DNA of 64,000 nt from Enterovibrio calviensis DSM 14347 (GTDB taxonomy: Bacteria > Pseudomonadota > Gammaproteobacteria > Enterobacterales > Vibrionaceae): the NCBI RefSeq assembly GCF_000621165.1, contig NZ_JHZA01000001.1, positions 372,001 to 436,000 on the forward strand, read 5' to 3'. How positions within the stretch are numbered: the first letter of the stretch is position 1; every line of letters starts with the position of its first letter. The notes under the pieces are model-generated. The model had not been told where the DNA came from, did not search any database, and saw nothing but the letters and a program-made list of their open reading frames with translations. A program made the position numbers and the translations under genes. This document shows positions 1 through 7,779 of the stretch, piece after piece.

Positions 1-72
1 GCCTAGGCGCGACAGTAAGGGCGGCAGTGCGTTTTCAATATGACCCAATTTGTCCAAAACTTTCTCATGCAT
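1..72 (-). CDS. 5' end of an unrecognised gene, cut by the window edge
   Basis: An open frame runs from an ATG at 72 down to position 1, giving 24 codons that begin MHEKVLDKLGHIENALPPLL. A purine-rich stretch (GGGAAAGG) lies about 10 bases upstream and could serve as a ribosome binding site. It is on the same strand as, and 127 bases downstream of, the RTX gene, so it might be co-transcribed with it, although a small inverted repeat lies between them. Too little is visible to name a family. Confidence 0.5.
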   Translation of the reverse strand, partial: MHEKVLDKLGHIENALPPLLSRLG

Positions 73-158
73 TTTAAATTTACCTTTCCCTAGATAGAGT
101 GTCTTAACTTAAAGTTGAATACGAGAATGTGTAATATTTTTTATATACGTAATGAGTT

Positions 159-176
159 CCCGACTGAAGTGTCGGG
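159..176 (-). terminator. Weak hairpin after the RTX gene
   Basis: CCCGAC (159-164) pairs with GTCGGG (171-176) around a 6-base loop, 24 bases past the RTX stop codon. No T run follows directly on the minus strand, although the DNA beyond is AT-rich. It may be a weak terminator or an mRNA 3'-end structure. Confidence 0.3.
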
Positions 177-199
177 CTCTATAAATGGCTTTTATGAAA

Positions 200-1615
200 T
201 CAATATAAAATTAAAATACTGTCATCAAGATTCTCTATTAATAGATTTTCAATGTAAATTTCCTTTATTTGGCCTTGATGAGCTGTGTCATTTTCTATGA
301 CTAATGACACTCCGCCATCTAACTGATGATAAGTTATCATCTCTTTCAAGGGAGAAATGGATTTTGAGATGAAGATTTTGTCCTCAGCAGAATTAAAGTC
401 TAAGATAATATCTAAATCACCAAATGCACTGAATAAAAATGAATCTTTTCCTTCACCACCAACTAATGTGTTTAAACCACCAGTGCTAAATAACTTGTCA
501 TCACCAGTTCCGCCCTCAGCGTAGTTATACCCATCACTTAGAGTTATTCTGTCGTCTCCATCTCCACCAATTAATGTATCGTCACCTTTTCCATCAATTA
601 AGTGGTCGTTACCATTATTGCCTGAAATCACATCATTCCCATTCTCACCACGTATTATGTCATCTCCATCTCCCCCATATAGTTCATCTTCATCATCACC
701 ACCCCAAATTGAGTCTATTTCATCACCGCCATATATCACATCTCTACCAGTTCCTCCCCAAAAAACGTTTTTCCCTGATGAACCATTAATCAGATCATCC
801 CCAGAATTACCGAATATAATATCATCACCATAACCATCATGAATTATATCACCACCTGCTCCGCCACGAATTTTGTTTTCTCCATGGTTACAATAGATAA
901 TATCAACTTCTTCTCCACCATAGATTATATCGTTTCCTCCACCGGCATTGATATCACTGCCATAATTTCCTAAGATGACTATATCATCTCCTTCTCCGGC
1001 ATAGATATTATTGAAGCCACTGCTTTCAGATGCATCTATGAGATCATTACCAAAACCACCATCGACAAAGTAATCACCGACCCCTAAAAAAATTGAATCA
1101 TCCCCATCATTTCCCTCAATCAGTCCATAACCATCATCTCCCCATATAACATCATTGCCAATTCCACCATATATTTCATTAAAGCCGGACCCACCAAATA
1201 TGACATCATTTCCTGACCTTCCGTATATAATGTCGTGACCATTACCTCCATATATTTTATCGTCATCATAACCTCCAGATATATAGTCATCTCCATCATT
1301 TCCGTAGAGAGTATTATTGCCATAGTATACGGAAATTACATCATCTCCACTTCCTCCATAGATTTTGTCATTACCACCCATGCTCTCTAAGAAATCATTT
1401 CCACTACCACCAAATAGAATATCATCAAGTGTGCTAGAATATATTCTGTCATTTCCTTCCCCGCCGTATATGGTTATTGAATAGTTTAGCTGTTGGTAAA
1501 TGGTGTCATCTCCACGATACCCGTATATAAAATCAATTCTGTTGTCGCTATCATTTCCAATTTCTGATGAATATATATACTCGTTTTCGTTGGAGCCATA
1601 ATAAGCATTTAGCAT
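200..1615 (-). CDS. RTX calcium-binding nonapeptide-repeat protein
   Basis: This 471-residue protein is almost entirely glycine- and aspartate-rich nonapeptides of the GGxGxDxIx type; I count about 35 units from residue ~25 to ~390. In the RTX family these fold into a calcium-loaded parallel beta roll outside the cell. There is no N-terminal signal peptide. The last ~80 residues are non-repetitive (starting near KDSFLFSAFGDLDIILDFNS, ending SILILY), as in type I secretion substrates whose signal is C-terminal. The ATG at 1615 has an AAGGG ribosome site about 8 bases upstream. No catalytic domain and no type I secretion genes are visible nearby, so it could be a surface or matrix protein or a detached RTX tail. 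Many units depart from consensus (KN, EN, VD at the Ca position), suggesting relaxed selection or specialisation. Confidence 0.85.
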   Translation of the reverse strand: MLNAYYGSNENEYIYSSEIGNDSDNRIDFIYGYRGDDTIYQQLNYSITIYGGEGNDRIYSSTLDDILFGGSGNDFLESMGGNDKIYGGSGDDVISVYYGNNTLYGNDGDDYISGGYDDDKIYGGNGHDIIYGRSGNDVIFGGSGFNEIYGGIGNDVIWGDDGYGLIEGNDGDDSIFLGVGDYFVDGGFGNDLIDASESSGFNNIYAGEGDDIVILGNYGSDINAGGGNDIIYGGEEVDIIYCNHGENKIRGGAGGDIIHDGYGDDIIFGNSGDDLINGSSGKNVFWGGTGRDVIYGGDEIDSIWGGDDEDELYGGDGDDIIRGENGNDVISGNNGNDHLIDGKGDDTLIGGDGDDRITLSDGYNYAEGGTGDDKLFSTGGLNTLVGGEGKDSFLFSAFGDLDIILDFNSAEDKIFISKSISPLKEMITYHQLDGGVSLVIENDTAHQGQIKEIYIENLLIENLDDSILILY

Positions 1616-2143
1616 TTATTTATCCCTTTTTGTTTTGTTGATTTTTATCTTAATGCTTTTTACTTTATAATTTTGGCTCAATTTTGAAATTAAATATATA
1701 ATCACAGAGGCGTGATATGTGAAGGTTTTTTATGCAACCAGTGTTTCGGCGCAATGTCCAATTTTTGAAATATCCGATTAAATAGGTAGGACACGCGCCC
1801 TAAGAAAACTACAACCTATCAGTTTCACGCGCTAGCGCGTTCATCTCTGGTCAGTATTGAAGCCACTCCCTACCATTTTGCATAAGGGAAAAGCATAGGC
1901 TGAAAGTAGTGGTCACGTAGAAAGTTACTAACTAACGGGACACACATCCTTAAAATGTCCTTAAAATGGCAGAAAACCACATCACTTGTCTTTCTACCAT
2001 TGTGCCCAAATAACACTTCTCCCCTAGGTTTTAGGCAGGAAAGTAGAAGAACCCGCTGAAATTACTGGGAATGGGTGTTTTGCTGGAAGGCGAAAACCAT
2101 CAGTAAGGTGGTCATTCAAAAATCGGGAGTGGTTTTGGCAATT
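1616..2143. other. Gene-free stretch with transposase debris and short repeats
   Basis: No convincing gene is present. The stretch holds the RTX promoter region (AT-rich, about 1616-1720), two copies of a GGACACrCryCC-type motif (1789-1800 and 1938-1949), and a fragment related to the start of a RAYT transposase (1841-1885). The last is followed by sequence repeated again near 5127. The stretch ends at the 3' end of the transposase remnant. Confidence 0.6.
1841..1922 (+). repeat. Relic of a RAYT gene start joined to a dispersed 44-bp repeat
   Basis: Bases 1841-1885 read SSLVSIEATPYHFA then stop. This matches the N-terminal signature of Vibrio-type IS200-like REP-associated transposases (SLxSIEATPYYHC) and two further copies near 4873 and 4999. 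Bases 1879-1922 are about 90% identical to 5127-5170. Here the two parts are contiguous; in the second locus about 90 bases lie between them. No intact gene remains. Confidence 0.6.
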
Positions 2144-2845
2144 CTAGGTGGCAGGGAGTCGAAATCCACAAAGTCGCTTTCTCCCGAGTAAAGATAAAAC
2201 GCCCTTACTGGATGACTCTGTGCCAATGAGAGTTCCTTTTTCAGCATGTTTGTAGGCATCAAGCCATTCAGCGGAATCAAACCCTAAGCGGTTGAGTATT
2301 GGAGGCGTTCGGCTATCAATTTGACCACGCTTATCCTCTCGGCATTGGCGACCTGTCCAATCGATAAGTTCTAGATAATTCATCAGCCTAAAAGGGATGC
2401 CCTCTGATATGTTTTCTCTCGGGTTTCCAACAAAGGGGAACAATCCTTCTGTGGTAGTTTTCTCATTTTCAATGGCGTTAATTCGCGCTTTGATACTCGT
2501 GAAATCGGACGTTTCTGGTGTTGCTGCAATCGCAGCCCTAACAGGGTTTAAATCCACATAGACCATCGCCGCCGCAAGGGCTTTTTCATCGAGTAACGCT
2601 TGGCTTTTAAACCGCCCCTCCCAGAAATGACCTGTGCATTTGTCTTCTCGGTTGGCTTCAGACGCGATGTGTTGATTCAGTAGACGCATGAACCAACTGA
2701 TTGACACTAACTGCTCTCGCCAAACCTCTATTATCTGACCACATCGCTCTGATTCAGCCTTTGAATATGCGCAATATAACTCGCCCAAAACACACCAGTA
2801 TTTCCTTGATATACAGAGGACAAAAAGAACGTAAAAAAGACGCAC
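2144..2845 (-). pseudogene. 3' half of an IS200-like / REP-associated (RAYT) transposase
   Basis: From about residue 35 to the end the frame matches the C-terminal two thirds of the Y1-type REP-associated transposase family of Vibrio and Shewanella. Recognisable blocks are SWFMRLLNQHIA, CTGHFWEGRFKSQALLDEKA, YVDLNPVRAA, and FVGNPRENISEGIPFR. The family is usually over 300 residues and starts with SLxxTPYYHCxSRCVRRxFLCG followed by an HUH motif (SNHTH). Both are missing, so the nuclease half with the metal-binding histidines is lost while the Tyr-containing helix remains. The first ~24 codons (from a GTG at 2845) are unrelated low-quality sequence and no ribosome site precedes them. Pieces of the missing 5' end occur at 1841, 4858 and 4984. 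It is most likely a dead remnant. Confidence 0.8.
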
Positions 2846-2855
2846 AATTTGTGCG
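2841..2855. repeat. Perfect inverted repeat at the broken edge of the transposase
   Basis: CGCACAA and TTGTGCG flank a single T, giving a 15-base perfect palindrome exactly where homology to the transposase family is lost. It may be a REP-like stem or the scar of the rearrangement that removed the 5' half. Confidence 0.4.
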
Positions 2856-2898
2856 CCAAAAGGACAAGGTGAGACACGGTTAAGCTCAGGTGTGCGTA

Positions 2899-3936
2899 TT
2901 ACTTTTTACCTAGCACGTCTGCGATGAAGCTAGGGAAAGAGTTGATAGCATATTGGAGTTGCCATAAAACCACATCAAGCGTGTCATCGGTCCAGTCGAA
3001 GTAGGTTAGCGAACGAAACCAGTGGATGTCGTTATCAATGCTGTAGTAATCCCACATGTTGCTTCTGTAATAAGGCTCAGAAAGGAACTGGAGCTCTTCT
3101 TTCAAAGGAATGGTGAAGTGAAGCGTCAATGGGTTTTTTACGAAAGGCAGCGGTAAGAAGCGAGCTGATGAAAGGTAGAATATGGTGCCATACTGTTGAG
3201 CATCAACACCTGCCGTATCTGCATCTTGTTGTAAGTCCATGTCAGAAACAAACTCGCCAACAAGGTTGTAGTTGGTAATGCCTCTTGCGTTGTCGCGCCA
3301 CGTTCTTCGCTTGTTTCCATCATAGTAAATCGCGGTTTTTATCTCACGTAGCACGGCCTTATTCACCCCTGTAGCGTCAAAAACAGTGGCGGGTTTACCC
3401 GTTCGAATTGCCGCCGCCGTTGCCAAACCGCCTCCCAAACTATGCCCGGTGAAATGTACGTTGTAGCCACTATATTTGTTTGCCAGATATTCTGACTCGC
3501 GAATAACGGTGGCAAATTGAGGTGGTACCACACCTGCTGAAAGCAACCCATCGTTTACCCAATCTGACGTACCTAGCTCGCTACCCCGAATTGCGATGAC
3601 TGCTTGATTTCCGTTTGTATAGACGGCCGAATGAAAGCCAATACTGGTATCTTGAACGGTTTCCCTCAATTGCCAGCCATTAGGTGCACCATAGGCGCGG
3701 TAAACATATTCAGATAATTCAAGGTAAGGAAGGGCGGATCTTGCTTGGTTGATTGATGGAGGCTTGTCTGTTGAGTAGATAACACTGGTGTGATTGGTGG
3801 TATATGCGTAGTTGGGTTTTAAAACGGCTTGGAGAAATGTGCCAATACTGCCGAGTTCTTCTGCAGAGGTGGCGGAAGCCATCGGAGAAAGTAAACCCAA
3901 GTAAATGGCGATGCTGTAAGCAATATGCTTTTTCAT
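2899..3936 (-). CDS. Secreted class-3 lipase-like serine hydrolase
   Basis: This 345-residue protein starts MKKHIAYSIAIYLGLL with a signal peptide probably cleaved after ...PMASA, so it acts in the periplasm or outside the cell. The core is an alpha/beta hydrolase of the lipase class 3 family: a strand-loop AVIAIRGSE, then the nucleophile elbow GHSLGGGLA near residue 165, then candidate acid (SDMDL) and base (LTLHFTIP) residues. The ATG at 3936 is preferred over one 39 bases upstream because an AAGGA site lies 9 bases before it and because the signal peptide then begins at once. The likely reaction is hydrolysis of acylglycerols or other esters; the substrate cannot be told. It is a single gene flanked by damaged sequence on both sides. 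Confidence 0.75.
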   Translation of the reverse strand: MKKHIAYSIAIYLGLLSPMASATSAEELGSIGTFLQAVLKPNYAYTTNHTSVIYSTDKPPSINQARSALPYLELSEYVYRAYGAPNGWQLRETVQDTSIGFHSAVYTNGNQAVIAIRGSELGTSDWVNDGLLSAGVVPPQFATVIRESEYLANKYSGYNVHFTGHSLGGGLATAAAIRTGKPATVFDATGVNKAVLREIKTAIYYDGNKRRTWRDNARGITNYNLVGEFVSDMDLQQDADTAGVDAQQYGTIFYLSSARFLPLPFVKNPLTLHFTIPLKEELQFLSEPYYRSNMWDYYSIDNDIHWFRSLTYFDWTDDTLDVVLWQLQYAINSFPSFIADVLGKK

Positions 3937-4135
3937 TTCGTTACGTCCTTTGCTCAAATTGAGTATCAAATACAAACTGACGATTTGCGGTAACGTTATT
4001 TTTCGAATGTTGCAAAAAGGTTAATGCTCGGAGTGGGAATGATCTGTCTCAATAGTGTGACGTCATCCTAAAGTCGTAGATCTGAGAGTGGGGAGGGGTG
4101 AGTTTTTTCTTTTTATAAACATAATCTTAATAAGG

Positions 4136-4171
4136 AAAGGGCTAGTCAATTTTGTCGTTGACTTGCCCTTT
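4136..4171 (-). terminator. Imperfect hairpin downstream of the dgkA relic
   Basis: AAAGGGC-t-AGTCAA (4136-4149) pairs with TTGACT-t-GCCCTTT (4158-4171) with one mismatch. It lies about 75 bases past the ancestral dgkA stop on the minus strand. No strong T run follows, so it is a probable but weak terminator. Confidence 0.45.
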
Positions 4172-4246
4172 GACGGGAAATTTATGTTGTAAAGCTATGC
4201 TAACAGGTGCACTTTGAACCCGAATGCGAAGATCTTGCCCACGAAT

Positions 4247-4609
4247 TCAAAATAGAAGAATGCTGCTTCAGGTAACGACAACAAACACCAAGGCAACGAA
4301 TACAGCCGCAGAGCCAATGTCTTTGACTCTGCCACTAAGAACGTGATGCTCTGGGCTTATGCGATCCACGGCAGATTCAATCGCGGAGTTAAGCAGTTCA
4401 ACAATGACGACTAAAAAGAGGCTGGCTACCATAACTAACTGTTCTAGATAAGAAACAGGAAGAAAAAATGTCATTGCAGTCATAACGATCAGCAGAGCGG
4501 CTTCTTGTCGAAATGCCGCTTCATTTTGCCACGCTGCTTTTTAGGCCTTTAAACGAATATTTAGAGGCATTGACTATTCTGGTCAGCCCTTTTGGCTGTG
4601 TTTTTTCAT
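4247..4609 (-). pseudogene. dgkA: Diacylglycerol kinase relic with two frameshifts and a nonsense codon
   Basis: Reading across frames gives a complete DgkA-like protein of about 120 residues: TRIVNASKYSFKGLKAAWQN then EAAFRQE, VELLNSAIESAVDRI and SGRVKDIGSAAVF, the hallmark motifs of this inner-membrane kinase that recycles diacylglycerol. Three lesions break it. The ATG at 4609 is followed by six A where seven restore the frame. A run of five A (4538-4542 on the plus strand) should be four. Near the end a TGA (4268-4270) stands where the family has Trp, with SSILLF and the true stop seven codons beyond. The first two cancel in frame. If the homopolymer changes were sequencing errors, the Trp-to-stop change would still remove the last 7 residues. 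Only a 71-residue open piece (4268-4483) survives, covering the C-terminal membrane segments. Confidence 0.8.
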
Positions 4610-4857
4610 CCTAAACTCTTCACTTAGCATGGTTATTCGATGGTTGTTGTTTTGCATCCAGTTGCTTTTCACGGTGATAAAGAATGTCTAGAGAAGGTTG
4701 ATAGACTTTTGTCGACACTGCAGCCATGCCAAGAAGGGTATGGAACAGGTTATCTTGTTTGGTGGGACAGTCACCATTAGAGAAAGACAACAGCTGACTT
4801 TTGGGGTTCGGAACCATATGCTTTTCGTATTGTTTGGTTATCATCAATTTAAATCCA

Positions 4858-4950
4858 ATCACAAAAGTGTGTTCATCTCTCATCAGTATTGAAACCACAC
4901 CTTATTATCACTGTATTTCTCGCTACGCCCGTCGTTCGTTTCTATGTTTT
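4858..4950 (+). pseudogene. RAYT transposase 5' fragment, copy A
   Basis: The frame reads ITKVCSSLISIETTPYYHC followed by ISRYARRSFLCF, a clear match to the N-terminus of IS200-like REP-associated transposases (TPYYHCxSRCVRRxFLCG). The start codon has become ATC. Homology stops after the FLC block, where the second tandem unit begins, so nothing of the catalytic core remains. Confidence 0.75.
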
Positions 4951-4983
4951 TCGTTTTTTTTGGTTACTATCCATTTTAAACCA

Positions 4984-5040
4984 ATGACAAAAGTGCATTC
5001 ATCTCTCATCAGTATTTAAGCCACTATCTACTATTTTGCC
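4984..5040 (+). pseudogene. RAYT transposase 5' fragment, copy B
   Basis: An ATG at 4984 begins MTKVHSSLISI and then meets TAA where the parallel copies have Glu (GAA). The next codons (ATIYYFA) still follow the family signature. It is a shorter, more decayed version of copy A, 126 bases downstream. Confidence 0.65.
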
Positions 5041-5126
5041 AATAGCGCGAGCGTATCGCCGATACAGACACTTAAAGATTTTTTCCTATCCACTGGGTTA
5101 GTACATTTGTTATCGTAAGTGCCAGA

Positions 5127-5170
5127 TTGCATGAGGGAAAAGCAAAGGCTGAAGTAGTGGTCACGTAGAA
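5127..5170. repeat. Second copy of the 44-bp dispersed repeat
   Basis: TTGCAT(G/A)AGGGAAAAGCA followed by (A/T)AGGCTGAA(A)GTAGTGG and TCACGTAGAA matches 1879-1922. Both copies lie downstream of a decayed RAYT 5' end, so the sequence was probably part of the same mobile unit. Confidence 0.6.
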
Positions 5171-5318
5171 CACGGCTGAGCACTTAAGGGGTGGGGCGCT
5201 AGCTGTTCCTTTCAACAGAAATAGCGACATACCTGTAGTGATCAAAGTGAGCCAATTTACAGCTTCTTCTGCTGCCACCGCGCACCGAATACCGAGAATT
5301 AGTTAAGGAGAACTGAGA

Positions 5319-5723
5319 GTGAATATTATTGCTGTTTTTCAAAATAAAGTGGCTTCATTGCTGACAGACAGTCAGCAAAGTGCAAACGAGAAACTCATCG
5401 AACTCGCGACATTTTTCTACAAAATTGATAATCGCGTATCGCTGGCAGAGCAAAAATACATGGATGAGCTTTTACAGACCATCGAATGGAAATCGACTGT
5501 CAGTGTTGAGTCTTACCAAAGAAATTGTATTAGCAAGATCGGCAGCGTGATTGACGGTTCAGACGAGGATGTATCTTCCTACTTGTCTCAGTTGATGCAA
5601 GAGCTTTCTGAATTAGGCGCTGCAGAAAAAGCGGTAACGCTGGCGACAGAGATTTCAGATGCGGACGGTGAAATTGCTGATGACGAAGTCAGGTATTTAG
5701 ACCTAATCAAAAGCTTTAAGTAA
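5319..5723 (+). CDS. TerB-like (tellurite-resistance B family) cytoplasmic protein
   Basis: The product has 134 residues, is all-helical and acidic, with no signal or membrane segment. The pattern of an N-terminal helix bundle and a C-terminal ISDADGEIADDEVRYLDLI segment, with its Asp/Glu-rich loop, is typical of TerB/DUF533-type metal-binding bundles; the corresponding N-terminal half-repeat is KIDNRVSLAEQKYMDEL. In this family the acidic loops are thought to bind divalent metal; the physiological role is unknown here. Translation starts at GTG (5319), chosen because a TAAGGAG site lies 9 bases upstream. The gene stands alone and ends at a strong terminator. Confidence 0.7.
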   Translation: MNIIAVFQNKVASLLTDSQQSANEKLIELATFFYKIDNRVSLAEQKYMDELLQTIEWKSTVSVESYQRNCISKIGSVIDGSDEDVSSYLSQLMQELSELGAAEKAVTLATEISDADGEIADDEVRYLDLIKSFK

Positions 5724-5730
5724 TTACAAC

Positions 5731-5759
5731 AAACCGCTGCCAAAATCAGCGGTTTTTTT
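5731..5759 (+). terminator. Rho-independent terminator of the TerB-like gene
   Basis: AAACCGCTG pairs with CAGCGGTTT around CCAAAAT and runs into seven T. It begins 8 bases after the stop codon. Confidence 0.9.
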
Positions 5760-5914
5760 GTGACTGTATTAGGCTCTTGAAACTTTGTTGGTAAGAGAGC
5801 GTGCCGAAATTGGGTAGGAAACATAGAGATTATGGTTTTGCCCAAGATTGGCGGGCGAAGCGCCCGTTATGCTAACTTTAGGGATGACGAAAAGACATAT
5901 GCAAGGAAGGCAAA

Positions 5915-6244
5915 ATGTTAAGGTTTTATCTTGTTCTCACTCTGTTAGGCATTTTGTTACCTTATGGCGCGTTTGTTCCTTGGCTAGTCGCTAATGGTTT
6001 AGATCTTGGCCTCTTGTTTAACGATGCAGTGGCGAACCCCATTAGTATATTTGCTTGGCTTGATGTTTTAGTGTCTGCGGTTGTTTTAATCGGCTTCATT
6101 GTTGTAGACGGTAAAATAAATCAGGTGAATTATCGCTATTTTGCTGTGTTAGGAACGTTGTCCGTGGGAGTGTCGTTTGGGCTGCCACTGTATCTGTACT
6201 TAAAAGAAAAGCAGTCGCTTAAACAGCAACTCTGTCACACATGA
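5915..6244 (+). CDS. DUF2834 family small membrane protein
   Basis: This 109-residue protein has three or four membrane segments (about residues 2-24, 45-63, 75-95) and a short cationic tail. The spacing of LLPYGAFVPWL, ISIFAWLDVLVSA and a C-terminal GLPLYLYL block fits the DUF2834 family, whose function is unknown. The ATG at 5915 follows an AGGAAGG site by 4-8 bases. A compact GC hairpin (CGGGCG-aag-CGCCCG, 5852-5866) lies in its upstream region. No operon partner is evident. Confidence 0.7.
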   Translation: MLRFYLVLTLLGILLPYGAFVPWLVANGLDLGLLFNDAVANPISIFAWLDVLVSAVVLIGFIVVDGKINQVNYRYFAVLGTLSVGVSFGLPLYLYLKEKQSLKQQLCHT

Positions 6245-6501
6245 GCCTTCATACGGTCAATAAGGCATAGTATTTTATGGCTACGCCAACTGGCCATGGC
6301 AACAGTAACTATTGATTAGGCAATAAAGATACGGGCGTTTGTATGACGCCTAGAAAAATCATCAACCTCAGATTATAAAAACGCCACCCAAGTGCGACCA
6401 GTCTGCATGAGGGCGGCTCCTGCCATTCGTGATGTGGAACTAAACGTCAAAGAACAGAGTCGTTCCGCTAATCTCTCCTCCTAAAAAATCGAGTAAGAAT
6501 A

Positions 6502-6879
6502 ATGATTGATCACGTTACCGTTTCTGTCAGCGATTTAGAACGCAGCAGACAGTTTTACGAAGACGCTTTTCGTCCGCTGGGGTACAAAATTGCGTTTGGG
6601 GATAAGGAAAGGTTCTGGGCTTTTGATCTTGGAAATGGATTTCTTTTCGAAATATGTAAGGCAAAGACCGCGGGAGCGTTAACGAGTTTTCACATTGCCT
6701 TTCGTGTCGCGAGTCAGCAACAGGTTCATGATTTTTATGACGCGGCGATTCTTGCGGGAGCACAAGATAATGGCGCGCCTGGGCCTCGCCCTCACTATAC
6801 GGAAAACTATTATGCGTGTTTTGTGAATGACCCAGACGGACACAACATTGAGGCTGTTTTTGACACATGGAACTCCTGA
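6502..6879 (+). CDS. VOC-superfamily (glyoxalase-like) metalloprotein
   Basis: This 125-residue protein has one vicinal-oxygen-chelate unit. It opens with MIDHVTVSVSDLERSRQFYE and closes with YYACFVNDPDGHNIEAVF, where the first His and the final Glu are the usual metal ligands and DPDGHxIE is the diagnostic closing strand. The family includes glyoxalase I, fosfomycin-resistance and dioxygenase-like proteins; the substrate cannot be assigned. A GAGTAAGA sequence before the ATG may act as the ribosome site. It is a single gene with about 250 bases of gene-free sequence before it. Confidence 0.8.
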   Translation: MIDHVTVSVSDLERSRQFYEDAFRPLGYKIAFGDKERFWAFDLGNGFLFEICKAKTAGALTSFHIAFRVASQQQVHDFYDAAILAGAQDNGAPGPRPHYTENYYACFVNDPDGHNIEAVFDTWNS

Positions 6880-7112
6880 TGTCGTTGTGAGTGCCATCTA
6901 ATTGTTCAATAGGGAAATTTTTAACCCCTAGCATCTTTGCTGTGTGTGGCGTTTAATCGCTACAAATTTAGCAAAAGAAGGCAATTTGGCAGTTTCAATC
7001 AAAGTTTTCCAGAAAGTGACTGATATTCTAACGTTTGCAAGCGTCCAAGAGGAATGTTGTGAACATTGGGCGTTTAGGCGCTGAATCAAATAGGTTTTTG
7101 AAAAGGGGTAGC

Positions 7113-7712
7113 ATGGATATTGAAGAGCGACTACATAGTCAAAAAGTTTACTTTTGTGATGATGAAGAATTAGTACAAAAGCAGGTGAAATGCTTGGATG
7201 TCCTTTATGATTTTAACCATACGCGTCCGACTGAAATGGATAAACGCCGTGAAATTATGACGCGTCTATTTGCAGAGGTGGGTGATGATTGTTACATCGA
7301 ACCGCCACTACATGCTAACTGGGGAATTCATACTCACTTAGGTAAAAGCGTCTACGCAAACTTCAACCTGACTTTAGTCGATGACACGCATATCTATATT
7401 GGTGATCATGTCATGATCGGCCCCAACGTCACGATTGCTACGGCAGGGCATCCAATCGAGCCAGATTTAAGACGTAAAGTGGCTCAGTTTAATATACCCG
7501 TCACTATTGGTAATAATGTTTGGATTGGGGCCAACTCGGTTATTCTGCCGGGGGTTTCCGTCGGTGAAAACTCTGTGATTGGTGCTGGGAGTGTTGTGAC
7601 GAAAGACATCCCGCCAAATGTCGTCGCAGTGGGTAACCCGTGCCGTGTTTTACGTGAAATCAACGATCGCGATAAAGAGTATTACTATAAAAACAGAAAA
7701 TTCGACGAGTAG
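7113..7712 (+). CDS. Maltose/galactoside-type sugar O-acetyltransferase
   Basis: This 199-residue cytoplasmic enzyme is expected to transfer acetyl from acetyl-CoA to the 6-hydroxyl of sugars. It has an N-terminal Mac domain (MDIEERLHSQKVYFCDD onward) and then a left-handed beta helix of hexapeptide repeats (IYIGDHVMIGPNV, VTIGNNVWIGANSVI, VGENSVIGAGSVV). The catalytic His is in TAGHPIEP. The pattern YIEPPLHANWGIHTHLG is that of LacA/Maa/NodL proteins. The ATG at 7113 has an AGGGG site 5 bases before it and matches the family start; a longer frame from 7035 has none. It is not linked to the lac/gal genes, which lie 24 kb away. Confidence 0.85.
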   Translation: MDIEERLHSQKVYFCDDEELVQKQVKCLDVLYDFNHTRPTEMDKRREIMTRLFAEVGDDCYIEPPLHANWGIHTHLGKSVYANFNLTLVDDTHIYIGDHVMIGPNVTIATAGHPIEPDLRRKVAQFNIPVTIGNNVWIGANSVILPGVSVGENSVIGAGSVVTKDIPPNVVAVGNPCRVLREINDRDKEYYYKNRKFDE

Positions 7713-7740
7713 TATACGTCGGCTGTGTCTAAGTTCATTG

Positions 7741-7779
7741 AGACAGTCACTTGATAAAACCTATCGTGACTGTCTGAAT
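7741..7779 (+). terminator. Perfect 10-bp hairpin after the acetyltransferase gene
   Basis: AGACAGTCAC (7741-7750) pairs with GTGACTGTCT (7766-7775) around 15 bases, followed by AATCCTTTTC. It lies 28 bases past the stop codon. The T run is short, so it may be a terminator of moderate strength. Confidence 0.55.

Larger units (their letters stand above)
4815..5066. repeat. Tandem duplication, 126-bp period, covering a RAYT gene start
   Basis: Sequence from about 4815 to 4940 is repeated, with divergence, from about 4941. Matched blocks are ATGcTTTTCGT / ATGTTTTTCGT, TGGTTAtcAT / TGGTTActAT, CCAATcACAAAAGTG / CCAATgACAAAAGTG and CATCTCTCATCAGTATT in both, all offset by 126. The offset is in frame (42 codons). 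Each unit contains the first codons of a RAYT transposase gene. Confidence 0.65.

Noticed and set aside
574-833. His/Pro/Ser-rich open frames on the plus strand
   Set aside because: They are opposite-strand shadows of the RTX repeats; the repeated DNA gives repetitive peptides in any frame.
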